This document shows positions 32,620 through 44,719 of a stretch of DNA of 64,000 nt, piece by piece (positions within the stretch are counted from its first letter, which is position 1; each line of letters starts with the position of its first letter). Source of the DNA: Excoecaria cochinchinensis (lineage: Eukaryota > Streptophyta > Magnoliopsida > Malpighiales > Euphorbiaceae); contig CANTUQ010000037.1 of assembly GCA_947683425.1 (NCBI GenBank), positions 4,464,001 through 4,528,000 of the forward strand, read 5' to 3'. The notes beneath the pieces are model-generated. The model was not told the DNA's origin and ran no database searches. It saw only the letters and a list, made by a program, of their open reading frames with translations. The translations under genes and the position numbers were made by a program.

Positions 32620-35240
32620 TGTGACTTTATTATAGGAATATGATGATGTTTTTCCTGAAGATGTACCACATGGATTACCAACTTTGAGAGGGATTGAGCA
32701 ACAGATTGACTTTGTACCAGGAACTCAAATACCTAATCGTCTAGGTTGCCGAATCAATGTATATGAGAGAAAGGAATTACAAAGGCAAGTGAATAAATTG
32801 CTTAAAAAAGGGTATGTGAGAAAGAGCATGAGCCCTTGTGCTGTGCTAGTTCTTTTAGTGCCAAAGAAAGATGGAACTTAAAGGATGTGTGTGGATTGTA
32901 GAGCGGTCAACAAAATCACTGTAAAGTATCACCATCTTATTCTTAGATTAGATGATATGTTAGATGAATTGCATCGTGCGTGTGTGTTTATTAAAATTGA
33001 TTTAAAAATGGCTAACATCAAATTGGGATGAAAGAAGGGGATGAGTAGAAAACTGCATTTACGACTAAATATAGATTGTATGAGTGGTTAGTAATGCTTT
33101 TTGGGTTGTCTAATGTACATAGTACTTTTATATGCTTAATAAATTATGTCTTACGTGAGTTTCTTGGTAAATTTGTGGTTGTGTATTTTGATGACATTTT
33201 GATTTACAACAAGTGCTTGGATGATCATATTATGCATGTTAAAGCTATTGTGGATGTGCTTAGGTAAGAGAAATAATATGCACACCTTAAGAAGTGTTCA
33301 TTTTGCAAGGAGAAAGTTGTCTTCTTAGGTTTTGTAGTGAGATCCAAAGGAGTAAAGGTTGATTCTGAAAAGGTGAAGGCTATCCTAAAATAGCCAACGC
33401 CTAAGAATGTTAGTGAGGTAAGGAGTTTATATGGCTTAGCAAGTTTTTATAGACAATTTGTTAGAGATTTCTATACTATTACCACACCACTGAATGAAAT
33501 TGTCAAAAAGGATGTCGGGTTTAAATGGGAATAAAAGCAAGAAAATGCATTATGCACTTTAAAAGAGAAGTTATGTGCTCTTGTTTTGTGCTTACCTGAT
33601 TTTTTAAAAACTTTTGAAATTGAATGTGATGCTTTTGAGATTGGTATATGGGTTGTTTTGATGCAGGAGAATTATCTCATAGCATATTTCAATGAGAAAC
33701 TGAGCTGGCCAGTGTTGAACTATTCCACCTATGATAAGGAGCTTTATGCCTTGGTAAGAGCTCTTGAAGTGTGAGAACATTACTTGCTACCTAAAGAGTT
33801 TGTGACACATGGTGATCATCAATCGTACTTAAAAGGACAAGGGAAATTGAGCAAAGGCATACAAGTTGGGTGGAATACTTGGACACATTTCCATATGTGA
33901 TCAAATACAAGAAAGGTAAGAAAAATGTTGTAGCTGATGCACTATCAAGAAGATATGCTTTGATTTCTATGCTTACTTCTAAATTACTTGGATTTGAGCA
34001 TTTGAAAGAATTGTATGTTGATGATGTTGATTTTGCTAATGTGTATCATGCTTATGAACATGCTACATTCGATAAGTTCTATAGATATGGAGGATTTCTT
34101 TTTAGGGGCAAACAATTTTGTATTCTTACATGTTCTATTAAGGAGTTGCTTGTTAAAGAATCTCATAGTGGAAGGTTAATGGAGCATTTTGGTATGCAAA
34201 AGACCTTAGATATGCTTAGTGAACATTTTTATTGGCCAAATATAAGAAAATATGTCGAAATGATTTATGCCTTAGGGTTTGTATACACCTTTACCTGTAC
34301 CTAATGAACCTTGGACTAATATATCTATAGATTTTATTTTGGGATTACCTAGGATTATGAAAGGTAGAGATAACATATTTGTTGTTGTGGATAGATTTAG
34401 TAGAATGGCTCATTTTATTGCTTGCCATAAGACAGATGATGCAACAAACATTGCTGATATTTTCTTCAGAGAGGTGGTTCGACTTTATGGTGTGCCAAGA
34501 ACCATTATTTCAGATAAAGATGTTAAGTTCCTAAGTCACTTATGGTGTGCCAAGAACCATTGTTTCAGATAGGAATGTTAAGTTCCTAAGTCACTTTTGG
34601 AGAGTGTTGTGGAAAAAGTTGAGTACTAAACTTTTATTTTCTACTACATGTCACCCATAAACTGATGGGCAAACTGAAGTATGAATAGGACTTTAGGTAC
34701 CATGTTGCGTGCTATTATTGGAAAGAACTTGAGAACTTGGAAAGATTGTTTGCCATTTATTGAATTTGTATATAATTGTTCTGTACATTCTTCTACAGGT
34801 TATTCTCCATTTGAAATTGTGTATGGTTTTAATCCATTAATTGTGTTGGATTTGATGCCTTTACTTTTGAATGAGATTTCTAGTTTAGATGGCAAAAAAA
34901 GGTTGACTTGGTTAAAACAATACATGAGAAAGCATGTGAGCCGATTGAGAAAAAGAATCGAATATATGCACAAAAAGCAAATAAAGGGAGAAAGCAAGCT
35001 ATCTTTAAACCAGGTGATTGGGTTTATATGCATATGCAAAAAGAGAGGTTTCCACAATGAGAGAAGTCAAAACTTGAGGCAAGGGGTGATGGACCATTTC
35101 AAGTACTGGAACGCATCAATGATAATGCATACAAGCTAGACTTACCAGGTGAGTATAATATTAGTGCTACTTTCAATGTTTCTAATTTATCTCCTTTTGA
35201 CTTTGATTCATATTTGAGGATAAATCCTTGTGAAGAGTGA
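32620..35240 (+). pseudogene. Pol of the gypsy element: RT, RNase H, integrase
   Basis: RT: PCAVLVLLVPKKDGT near 32840-32880, then a stop, then MCVDCRAVNKIT. The catalytic block VVVYFDDILIY is at about 33178-33210. RNase H: FEIECDAFEIGIWVVLMQ near 33614, and KKNVVADALSRRY near 33920. Integrase: HFYWPNIRKYVE of the zinc-finger region, then WTNISIDFILGLPR and VDRFSRMAHFIA. A 55 bp tandem duplication at 34486-34595 repeats the GVPRTIISDKDV segment and shifts the frame. The pol tail (NPCEE) reaches the LTR. Stops at 33391 and 34658 replace conserved Trp and Gln codons. Confidence 0.8.
34486..34595 (+). repeat. 55 bp tandem duplication inside integrase
   Basis: TATGGTGTGCCAAGAACCAT occurs at 34486 and 34541. 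The 55 bp unit is not a multiple of three, so it puts the integrase out of frame. Confidence 0.85.
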
Positions 35241-35245
35241 GGGGA

Positions 35246-36061
35246 TGATGTGAGCACAACCATGAAACATCATAATGGGACCAATGATGAGCTAGCAATG
35301 CCTGATGGACCAGTGACAAAGACAAGAGCTAAGAAGTTCAATGCAACACTTCAATCCTACATGGGCCAAATTATGGAAAGTATGAAATATCAACAGATGA
35401 TGTGGGCCAATGGCATCATATCCAATTCAATGGGGTCGAATGTACAAGATGGACTTCAACTTTGTTTGGTTAATTATTTTAAGTTAATAGAATAACTTCT
35501 GGGCAGCCCATTACTTGAAATTTTGTATGTGGGCTTGTTTTGACTTGTTGGCCTTAATATATCCTATTAGGTTTATTTTAGTGAGATGAGCTTTAATTAG
35601 TTTTAGCTTATTTAATTTAATTATTTTAAGTTTATGGGCTGTATTTTTTAATTAATAAGTGTGGGCTTTAATAACTTTAGTGGGAGGCCCATGTTTAAAG
35701 GTCTTTTTAATTAATTAGTTTTTTTTGTTATTTAAGAAGGTGTAAATACCTCATAATAACATTATAAAATTAGATTTTGAGTATTATTAACTTGGCTTGG
35801 CCGAATTCTTAAGGAGAGAGTTCTTTAACTTGTCTTTTTTTTATTGCAGCAAGAATATAATTCTTATCAAGGTATTTGCTTGTGGCAAATTCTATTTTTG
35901 TTTTTAAATCAACCTAATTATATGTGTTTCCTTTCATGAATTGATTGGGGGTTTATTAGGATTGTGGATTTATTAGGATTGTGGATTTCTCTTTGTTTAT
36001 GTTCACGCCAAAATGTGTGTCTAAGGGGTTTTAGGTTCTTTAGTCTTGAGATTCCGTATCA
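35246..36061 (+). repeat. 3' LTR of the gypsy element
   Basis: Collinear with 28525-29321. It contains its own short duplication (TTATTAGGATTGTGGATT, twice near 35955-35990). Confidence 0.85.
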
Positions 36062-36066
36062 TATCA

Positions 36067-38750
36067 AGTCTTTTACACAACATTGCATACATAAAACTAC
36101 CCACGGTATTTTCTCGTACGTTCCATTTCTTCTAGCATCTTAGGACACATTTTTTTGCTAAAAAATTGATTCTTGGCAATGGGGTTGTCTACAAGTTTGC
36201 GATTTTGCATATTAAATCATTCAATGACTTTGTTGATATATGTCTCTTGAGAAAGAGACAACAACCTTTTTGAACGATCTCTTGAAATCTTAACTCCACG
36301 AATGTAATCTACTTGACCCATATCTTTCATCTCAATATTAGATGAAAACCAATCTTTGATTTCATTTACGTACTCTTTGTCATTTCCAACTATGAGTATG
36401 TCATCTACATACAATGTCAAAATGACAAATTTACTTTCAAAACTTTTACTATAAACACAATGGTCTTCATCAATTATGTTGAACCCATTCGACATGATTG
36501 TGTCACGAAATCTTAAAAACCATTTTCTTGAAGACTATTTAAGGCCATAAATTGATCTCATTAATTGGTAAATCTTATTTTGCTGCCTTTTTTTATGAAA
36601 CCTATAGGTTGTACCATATAGATTTCCTCATCTAATTCTCTATTGAAAAAAGCAATCTTCACATTCATTTGATCTAGCTCTAGGTCCAAACTTGCCACTA
36701 TTGCCAGAATCAATCTTATTGACATAAATCTTACAACAAGTAAGAAAGTCTCATAGTCAATCCCTTTCTGTTGCATGAACCCCTTAGCGACTAGCCGAGC
36801 CTTATATCTTTTGATACTTCCATCAAACTTTCACTTCAATTTGAGAATCCATTTATTCCCAATTGGTTTGCATCATTTCGGTCGATTAACCAGTTCCCAA
36901 ACATGATTTGATCTCATTTATGCCATTTCTTCTTCCATTAGTTAATCCATTTTTTCTTATATGGGCATGAGAGAGCCTCTTGAATATTTTGGGCTCTTCT
37001 TCATCTTGTGGGGTAAACAAAAGGACTTCATTCAAGCCTTTGATTTCAAATTATTGGTGTGAAACACTGATCCTTTTAGATTTTTACAGTGCTGAATCTT
37101 GATAAATATATCTCATATATTCATTGTAATTCGAAATGCTCCCACTAGGACCATATTCCATACTCACACTGGAGCCAGAATTACTTTCACTGAAAATAAG
37201 ATCTCAAACATTTGGATCGTCCGGTGGAGGAAGGTGTTGACCTTCTTCCTCTAACTCCCTTCCACTCGAATGGAGTGATCCTGATGGTTTCTCTTTTTGA
37301 GTTTCATAGAAAGTGAAATCTTGATTCACTTTGCCCAAATTTGGAAATTCATTCTCTAAGAATATGATGTCTCGTGATTTAAATTCTGGCACAATGTCAT
37401 TCTCTTGCTCACCCACGAAAACATACCCTTTTGATACTTCAGAATATCTCACAAAGATACTCTTTTTACCTCTCGGTCCCAATTTACCAAATTTGCTAAA
37501 GGTATTATGGCCGTAAGCAGCACAATCCCATGGTCATAAATGGCTTAGCACAGATTGTCGACCAGTTCACAACTCATAAGGTGTGGACGTGACAGATTTA
37601 GAGGGCACACGATTAAAGTATATGTGGCAGTTAATAAAGTATCTCTCTAATCGGAGATTGGCAAATTTGCATTTGCCGTCATAGATCTAACCATATCTAG
37701 GAAAGTCTTATTTCTCCTTTCTGCAAATATTTTTTTATTTTTTTGTGGAGTTTTGGAAATGGACAACTAATCTCAATCCCCGTTTCATCACATAAATCTT
37801 TAAATTCAGTTGAAAGATATTTTTGACCTTTGTCAATTCGTAAAACTTTAATCTTTTTGTGTAATTGATTCTCAACTAAGTTCATATAAGCTTGAAGCAA
37901 CTCAATGCTTCTAACTTATGAGAAATCAAATAGACATGACCATACCTAGTATAGTCATCTAGAAATGTGATAAAACAGTAGGCCCTATTCCTTGCCCTCA
38001 CATTTATTGGACCATATATGTCACAATGAACTAACTGCAATAGAAATTCGGCTCTAGCTCCTTTTCCAAATGATTTTCTAACTAGTTTTCCTTTTAGGCT
38101 ACGCTCACATGTAGGCAATTCAACTATAATTAAATCACCTAATAAACCTACTTCGGCTAATCAACTGATTCGATCTTGCCCGATATGGTTTAATCTAGCA
38201 TGCCATAATTTCACATTATTCTCATAATTATATGAAGAAGAAGAAGAAATTAAAGAAAAACTAGTTTTAATCATAAAGTCAGGATCGACATCCATAACAA
38301 TAAAATCGTTCGATATAAAACTAGAACTGTAATAAACATCATTCAAGCATAGGTGTACATCATCATCCTAAAAATGTAAATCAAAATCAAGTATCAATAA
38401 AGCAAGAATAGAAACTAAATTTCTATGAATATCCAGGGCATAAAGTACATCATGAAGGAGCAGGGTTCGGTTTTCACGCAAGACTCATCTACACTTGCCA
38501 ATCCCTTGAACTGCCACTCTGGCATTATTTTCCACATATATCCATTTTGCTCCATTTGGAATTCGTTGAAATTAAACAAAAGAATTTTGATCCCTTGTTA
38601 CATAGTTCGTTGCTCCTGAATCTATTACCCATAAAGGATGAAATTTAGTTAGAAATATAGAATTTGATACATAAATTTCACTCACTCTCGAGTTAGAATA
38701 GTATACCTATTTGGGCACAGTGCAGTCTCTTATATAATGTCCTTTTTGTT
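36067..38750 (-). pseudogene. Copia polyprotein: protease, integrase and RT
   Basis: Read leftwards. Protease VIDSGATNYVT at about 38590-38635. Pre-integrase block LWHARLNHIGQDRIS at 38161-38220. Integrase core with LVHCDIYGP and LDDYTRYG at 37882-38118. Then IKVLRIDKGQKY, where the family has RSDRGGEY, so the second catalytic Asp region is altered. The linker GPRGKKSIFVRY is near 37480. RT has DQMNVKIAFFNRELDEEIY at 36600-36690 and the catalytic LYVDDILIVGND at about 36380-36420. The frame is interrupted many times. Confidence 0.8.
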
Positions 38751-38762
38751 GGCAATTAAAAT

Positions 38763-39318
38763 TAGGAGTGAGCAAATTTCGGTTCAAACCGAAAAACCGA
38801 ACCAAACCAATCGAATTTTTTTAATTTGGTTCGATTTTTCGGTTTGGTTTCGGTTTCAAAAATAAGCTAATTTCGGTTATTTCAGTTCGGTTCAGTTTTA
38901 AAAGGCAAAAACTGAAAAAAAAAAAAAAAAAAATAAAAAAAAAAACTGAACCGACCGAACTTGTATTAATATATGTTATTTTTTTCATTTTTTACAAAAA
39001 TAAATTTTATTTTTGTATTTTTTAATTCAATATAAAAGGGTTTAACTTAAATTAAACATATGTACATTTTTAATTCGATTTTTTTTATTTTAATTTTATG
39101 ATTTGTAATTTTATATAATTTTTAGACGATTTTTTAATTATAATTTTGAAATTTCGGTTTTATCGGTTAACCGAACTAAACCGACCGAAAATATCGGTTC
39201 GGTTTGATCTCGATTATTATATTATATCGGTTCGGTTCAGTTTGTCCAAATCTTAGTAATTTGGTTTTCGGTTATTTCGATTCGATTATTGAACCGAACT
39301 GACAGTTGCTCACCCCTA
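38763..39318 (+). mobile_element. hAT-type MITE inside the copia zinc knuckle (556 bp)
   Basis: The termini are TAGGAGTGAGCAAATTTCGG and CAGTTGCTCACCCCTA. The 8-bp target duplication is ATTAAAAT (38755-38762) and ATTGAAAT (39319-39326), with one mismatch. The interior is rich in CGGTTCGGTT/AACCGAACC-type motifs and AT-rich DNA, with no transposase. Removing it restores, on the minus strand, FNCQQKGHYIRDC, the copia zinc knuckle. Confidence 0.85.
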
Positions 39319-39326
39319 ATTGAAAT

Positions 39327-40144
39327 ATTTCACTTTTAAAATGTTTACATTCCTTTTGCCTTTGGACCTATTGTGATTCTGTTTTACCTTTTGCTTTTTA
39401 GGCTCTTAAGCCTTTTCCTTATCCCTACTTCTAAAGCTTTTTTTCTTGTTCTAGTTAGAATTCATTCCACCAGAATGGGATTATGCCATTTGCACTTCGG
39501 CATTGACCTTAATCGTTGTCAGATGGTACTCTTCAAACTCAAAATGACGAACAACATCCTCAAATGACGAACAACATCCTCAAATGTCTTTATGCTGTCA
39601 TATGAGTTAATTGTATTTTCATATGCTCCCAACTTTTGGGTAAGGAACAGATAACAGCTTGGACCTGCTGCTCATCAGTCAATTTATGACTAGCCTCACT
39701 AAGCTCAATTATCATGTTTTCCATCTGTCGTAGATGTTTTCGCATGGGATGATCAGACTTCTTCTGATAAGTATTAAATTTGATCATTAATGATCGAATC
39801 TTAGTCAAAGACACACCTCCAAAATTTTCTCATAAAGCAATCTATAAATCCATTGCATTTTGATACTTGCAGAACTGATTAGTGATGTCATCACCTATTG
39901 CACTGAGTAAGATGATTTGAGCGGTGAAATTTTTCTTTTTTCATGCCACATAGGCATCTCGGTCCCGCCTATGCAGGGCTGTAGTGCTATCTTTAGGCTC
40001 AAATATAACCGAACTTAAGGGTTATAAAGCCTCTTGCTCTTTAAGCACATACTAAATTTTCATACTCCATATTTTACAATTATCACCATTCAACTTGATA
40101 TCTTTGTTAAGTTCGGCGACAACTGACTTGGAAGCAGTGGCCAT
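39327..40144 (-). pseudogene. Gag of the copia element
   Basis: It starts on the minus strand at 40144 (MATASKSVVAELNKDIKLNG) and then soon stops. The best block, 39590-39814, reads KIRSLMIKFNTYQKKSDHP and HLRQMENMIIELSEA, a UBN2-type copia gag domain. The distal part approaches the zinc knuckle at 38700-38760. Confidence 0.75.
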
Positions 40145-40639
40145 TTGGATCCTCTGATCTCTAATGAAAGAAAGTTGCACATTATTAAAAGAGATAAGGC
40201 AATACATGCTATTTACTATGCATTCAAAATAATAATCTAGTAAAGTTTTTTATTAGGTTTAAATTTGAAAAGGTTACTTATAGTGTCTAATTACCCTCTA
40301 AGCTCTAATGTCTAACTTTACAAATTAAAATTTTATGCATTGTAAATCTAAAATATTGAATATTAAGTTCTCAAACTTATGAGGGAAATTCAATTGATAT
40401 GATTCATTAAGTCTCAACTTAATAATGATAAAATATTGTAAGGTAATAAACATTTAAATAAACACATTTATCATAAAGTTAAAAACCATCACAAATTTAT
40501 AATAAATGTCTCGTACATTTATTCAAAAAATAAACCCAATAACTCAATTTTTAGACACTAATATCTAAAATAGGAAACACAAATCCTATCTAAGAAAAAT
40601 GTTAACTAAAATTGACAAATATGTCAACTATTCTATAAG

Positions 40640-41137
40640 TCTAGATTTCCATAAAATCTTTCTTGATACTGGGATTGTTTCTTTGACCATGTCAACCAAC
40701 TCATCTGGTCAATCATTAGTTCGCTTAAGCCATGGATAATGCACTTTACGTCTACTCCTCAATGTCATCACAGATTTAGTATTACTTCTCACTCCCCTAT
40801 TGGCAACTCTAATCAAAAAATAGAAAATAGATTTTCAATAAAATCTTTCTCCTATCAACTAGCTACTTTTTAGTAAATCCATTAGCTCTTTATGATTTTT
40901 GAAGGAATTAGTCATTACATTCAATAAGACTTCATCATCCCTTTCTATACTCAGACCACCAATTTAAATTCACACTTGCATTTGTTCTTGTACATGCACT
41001 ATATAATGCAATATTGTATCAATGTTATCAGCTCGAATCTTCCTCTGCATTTTAATCTTTCTTACTGATTGCACTCTTGCATTTCCCAAAGTAGTTTCAT
41101 GCAGAGTTTTAGGAACAATAGGTGTCCTTATCAACAT
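40640..41137 (-). other. Coding-looking region in the copia leader
   Basis: On the minus strand, from ATG at 41137, a frame reads MLIRTPIVPKTLHETTLGN and later ADNIDTILHYIVHVQEQM, then two stops, then GLSIERDDEVLLNVMTNSF and HKELMDLLKSS to a TAG at 40859-40861. Further on, coding-like VRSNTKSVMTLRSRRKVHY and PDELVDMVKETIPVSRKI appear near 40650-40780. It lies upstream of gag on the sense strand, where copia elements normally have no gene. It may be a captured host exon set or a lineage-specific leader ORF. I do not recognise the family. Confidence 0.4.
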
Positions 41138-41499
41138 TTCTGCAATATATTACAGATAATTTTATACATTCAGGTATAAACACATATGATTGAAACACAT
41201 TTCATTCAAGAAGTAAGGACACAATCACAAAAAAATTTTAAAATATTTTTAAAAAAAATTCGAAGGTAGAAAACACATTTTCTATAATTTTTTAATATTT
41301 TATTTTAATAAAAAATAAAATTTATTTTCTAGTCATAAAAAAATTTAAAAAAAATGACCAAAAAATTAGAAAAATATGAAAAAATGATCTGTCAAAAATC
41401 AAAATTGATTTGGTGGCCGAAGGACACCTTAGCGCCCTCATGTGTCGATGGAAGGCGTTTAGACGCCCTCACACGCTCTCACGCTTGCATAATGGTCAT

Positions 41500-41680
41500 C
41501 TGCCACGTGGCATCGATCCACTTGTCCACATGCACGACACGTGCTAGTTGGTCCATCCGGTGCCCACATGACATCTAGGTGACATGTTATTGCCACGTGG
41601 CATGACAACTATCATCCACGTAGCATTGTCCTATTGGGCCACATGTCAATAATGACACATCATTATTGACACGTGTCCTT
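41500..41680. promoter_or_regulatory. G-box cluster in the copia leader
   Basis: Four perfect CACGTG palindromes lie at 41504, 41538, 41594 and 41670, two in the extended form TGCCACGTGGCAT. The surrounding 350 bp (about 41410-41760) is much more GC-rich than the rest of the element. CACGTG is the core recognised by plant bHLH and bZIP factors. Any regulatory role is inference. Confidence 0.5.
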
Positions 41681-42029
41681 GCGCTCGTGTGGGCGACGTG
41701 CCCTATGTATGGTGGCGCGTGCATGCCACGCGTTGCCTTTTCGATGGAATTCCGCGTTTTGGTTTCTGTTAGTGGGAATTTTTGGGGCCTGTGATTCTAA
41801 TGCTGAGGTAAAAAATTTCAATGGCCAACTTATAGCTTAACGTTTTTGAACACTCATGTTTTTCCCCTCAAAACGCAATGTACATATATACAATTTGAAA
41901 TTAAAATATATACTCATATATATTATCAATACAAAAAAAAATTTATTGTGTATTATGCAATCTAAATCTCTTAATTTTACATATAAAAATTTAGATCATG
42001 TATAGCCACATGTTAGGACGCAAAAATAA

Positions 42030-42046
42030 CCTGGTTTTAATACCAA
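42030..42046 (-). promoter_or_regulatory. Primer-binding site of the copia element
   Basis: On the minus strand TTGGTATTAAAACC follows the LTR end CCCATCA directly. It is a decayed form of TGGTATCAGAGC, the initiator tRNA-Met site. Confidence 0.65.
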
Positions 42047-42477
42047 TGATGGGAAAAATATAATACAGGTAACATTCACAATATGGTACCTACCTCTTAT
42101 AGCACATAACTATTGCGAAAGTGATTACAATGATTCTTCTTGTGTCACTGGATTGACTTTTATCCACTTACAGGATTACAACAATTTTCACGGTCTAAAT
42201 GCCCCTTGAAAATTTTTGTTTAGAGTGTTTTACTTTTTTTTTTAATTTATGTTCTATGCGTTATTAAGTGTCATTAAGCATCATGCGCTCTGCATGAACA
42301 ATTTGACTTCTCATTATCTATTTATAGTATTTTAAAACTAAATACTAATCTCCAGTTTAACTCAAACTCTTTTTATAATTCTTATTAGATCATTCTTATC
42401 GGATAAAAATACTTAATCTTATCTTGATATGGAATTATATTTATATTTACAGTTATGGGCGTATCCAAGCTCTATCG
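42047..42477 (-). repeat. 5' LTR of the nested copia element
   Basis: Collinear with 1763-2184. On the minus strand it starts CGATAGAGCTTGG (TGATAGAG in the 3' copy), has a TATA-like CTATAAATAG, and ends CCCATCA. It is followed on the plus strand by CTAAC. Confidence 0.85.
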
Positions 42478-42482
42478 CTAAC

Positions 42483-43106
42483 AATAAAGTGTTAATTATG
42501 TACATATAATGAAAAAATAATTATAATAAAAAGATAATTTCAATATTTATTTACTAAAAATATGTATTATAATAACATTTTAGAAAGTCATATATCATAA
42601 TATTTATAAATTACAAAAATATTAAAAAAATTAAGTGTAAAAATTAAAATGTATATATATAAAATGTATATAAATCAGTTAACAGTAAGTTAACGGTTAA
42701 TCACCAGTTTTTAAAACTAAAAACTGTAATTCTAAATTTTAACTTTGATTAACCTAAAATCGGTTTGCTTTCGGTTCAATTTTTCGGTTAACCAAAATTT
42801 TGGTTTTTTTTTTTTTTTTACTTCTACCTTGTATATAACTATAAATACTTAATTGTAATATTTGTACGAGAAAAAATAATTATTTTTTTTATATAATTTA
42901 AATTTTAAAAGAATAGTCATAGGAAAAATTAATTTTCTTTTCCTCCTTATATTATTGAAATTCAATGCATACTAGAATATGAAAAATTATGTGGTTACAT
43001 TCTTGTCTTATGGCATTTTTTTATTTGCTTTACTTTAGGTTCTTACTCTGTTCATAAATTGTTTCAAATGAAGATTGTTTTTAATCATAATATTATTTTA
43101 TTTTTT

Positions 43107-43143
<37 letters not shown>

Positions 43144-43907
43144 CGACTAGTATTGTGCTACAATTATTTTTTAAAAAACTTATATATTTTATAATTATAT
43201 CTAATAGAATGTGAACTTTTTCAATTTTTATTAGAAAAATAATTTGATTCAAATTTTAACTTTAGAAATAGTATTTCAAAAGTTTATTTTGTACTTCTCA
43301 ATCTTTTAATTGATATATATTTGAGAATTGAGGCTTTAGAATTTTAAAGTAATATAATTATTTAATTTTTATACATGTAACAAAAATAATTATGGCATGC
43401 AATGCAAGTGAATACTTGACTAGTTAATTAATACTCAATTTATTCTACTCATTGCGACAATTTACAAATTTCAAAAAATATTAATTATATATATATATAT
43501 ATATATATATTTTTTATTTCACCATTATGTATATACAAAAAGAATAAATAATTAATAGGATAAAAATATATAATTATAAAAAATTAGTGAAAAAATAGTT
43601 TAGTAAATTATAACCTTATAATGAGTATCTTATAAAATGATTTTTTTTTTCTTTTACTTATGATGAGTTCAAAGTTGTTTTGTTTATGAAAAAGTAAATT
43701 AAAAGTGAATGGACATAAATTCAATTATAGATCGTATCACGCTTGTTGATTGCAGAATATGCCGCGCATGAGTCCACTTTATAGAGTTTTAGTCCATGTA
43801 ATTAGACAAGTCAAATTGCATTAGGTGCTTAAGTGTTAAAATTTTAAGTATAAATGGGGCAGTTTTCATTTTACGTATTAAGCATTTTTCATTATGACAC
43901 TCAAAAG
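42483..43907. other. AT-rich intergenic DNA with the right MITE-like arm
   Basis: 42655-42800 has CGGTTAATC and TTCGGTTAACC motifs matching the style of the left copia flank. The remainder is AT-rich with (AT)n runs at 43112-43138 and 43485-43511. I see no gene. Confidence 0.55.
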
Positions 43908-44654
43908 TAGAGCTAGATAAAAAAAATTGAAAAACCATTCAAGCGATTTAAAAAATCGAGTTTAAACTAATGTTAACGTTTAATCAGTTCAATTGAAAGT
44001 TAATACGTATTTTAATTTTTAAAATTGTGGTTAATGGACTTAGAATTGAAATTAAATATTCGGTTGTTTAACGGTTAACATATATATGGACATAAAAATA
44101 ATTTTCATATGTATTTATGTTTTGCTAATATTAGAAAATAGATAACTGATAAATTAATATTTATATAATTTTATTTTAATATATTATTATTAAATTTGAA
44201 TAACTTGTATTTTATATTTATAATTTGCAGAATTTATATTTTATTTTGATGGATGAATTAAAGTTTTTTTATATAAAATTTATATTTAATTTTTTTTTAT
44301 CGATTAACCAATATTTAATGATTAATCGATCGTATTTAGCAGTTAACCGGTTGTTAATGAATTGACTTTAGACTTTAATTTTTTAAAACATCATTGCTAA
44401 TTTTTTTTTTCATAATTAAACCAACTAAATGACTACATTGATAATCAATCTCGACTCCGCTAATATATTTAAATATTTTTATTAAAAATTAATTCCACTA
44501 AAAATAACTTAATATGAGTATTGTTATATATATTATTATTATATTAATAAGTTATTTTTTATTTTTTTTATATAAATGAATTTTTTATTAGCTATAAATT
44601 TTAACCCTTCAATTCTCTGTTACACCTCTGATTAACCAATAATGTCTACCCCTA
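43908..44654. mobile_element. hAT-type non-autonomous element (747 bp)
   Basis: The termini are TAGAGCTAGATAAA and ATGTCTACCCCTA, which pair as imperfect inverted repeats. The 8-bp target duplication is CTCAAAAG (43900-43907) and CTCAAGAG (44655-44662), with one mismatch. The interior has GTTAACGTTTAATCAG and GCAGTTAACCGG motifs of the same style as the other elements here. No transposase. Confidence 0.65.
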
Positions 44655-44719
44655 CTCAAGAGTTTCATGGCTTACGGCTAACTTGCTGCGCAGGTTCAGC
44701 CGATGTCAAAGAATTTGGC

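Larger units (their letters stand above)
28525..36061 (+). mobile_element. Ty3/gypsy retrotransposon inserted in the copia RT/RNase H region
   Basis: The LTRs (797 and 816 bp) start TGATGYGAGC and end CCGTATTA/CCGTATCA. The target duplication TATCA is at 28520-28524 and 36062-36066. The primer site is TTTGATATCAGAACTTGG at 29322. The order gag, zinc knuckle, protease, RT, RNase H, integrase is the gypsy order. LTR and leader resemble element A. Stops, frameshifts and a changed protease active site make it inactive. Confidence 0.9.
1763..42477 (-). mobile_element. Ty1/copia retrotransposon, host of the whole nested block
   Basis: The outer boundaries rest on the 5-bp target duplication CTAAC at 1758-1762 and 42478-42482. 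Matching LTRs of 422 bp (left, 3') and 431 bp (right, 5') have termini TGAT...ATCA-like, with the first base of the 5' LTR changed to C. Reading leftwards, the order is 5' LTR, primer site, long leader, gag, zinc knuckle, protease, integrase, RT, RNase H, long 3' non-coding stretch, 3' LTR. Removing the inserted gypsy-type LTR block (3124-27778), the gypsy element (28525-36066) and the MITE (38763-39326) leaves about 7.95 kb, a normal size for the superfamily. The coding region has many stops and frameshifts, so it is dead. Confidence 0.88.

Noticed and set aside
1762..42488. Alternative copia ends at TGGGAAAAATA and GCTAACA
   Set aside because: Those ends give mismatched flanks (CTGAA and ATAAA). 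Ends TGAT...ATCA give a perfect CTAAC pair and place the primer site directly after the LTR.
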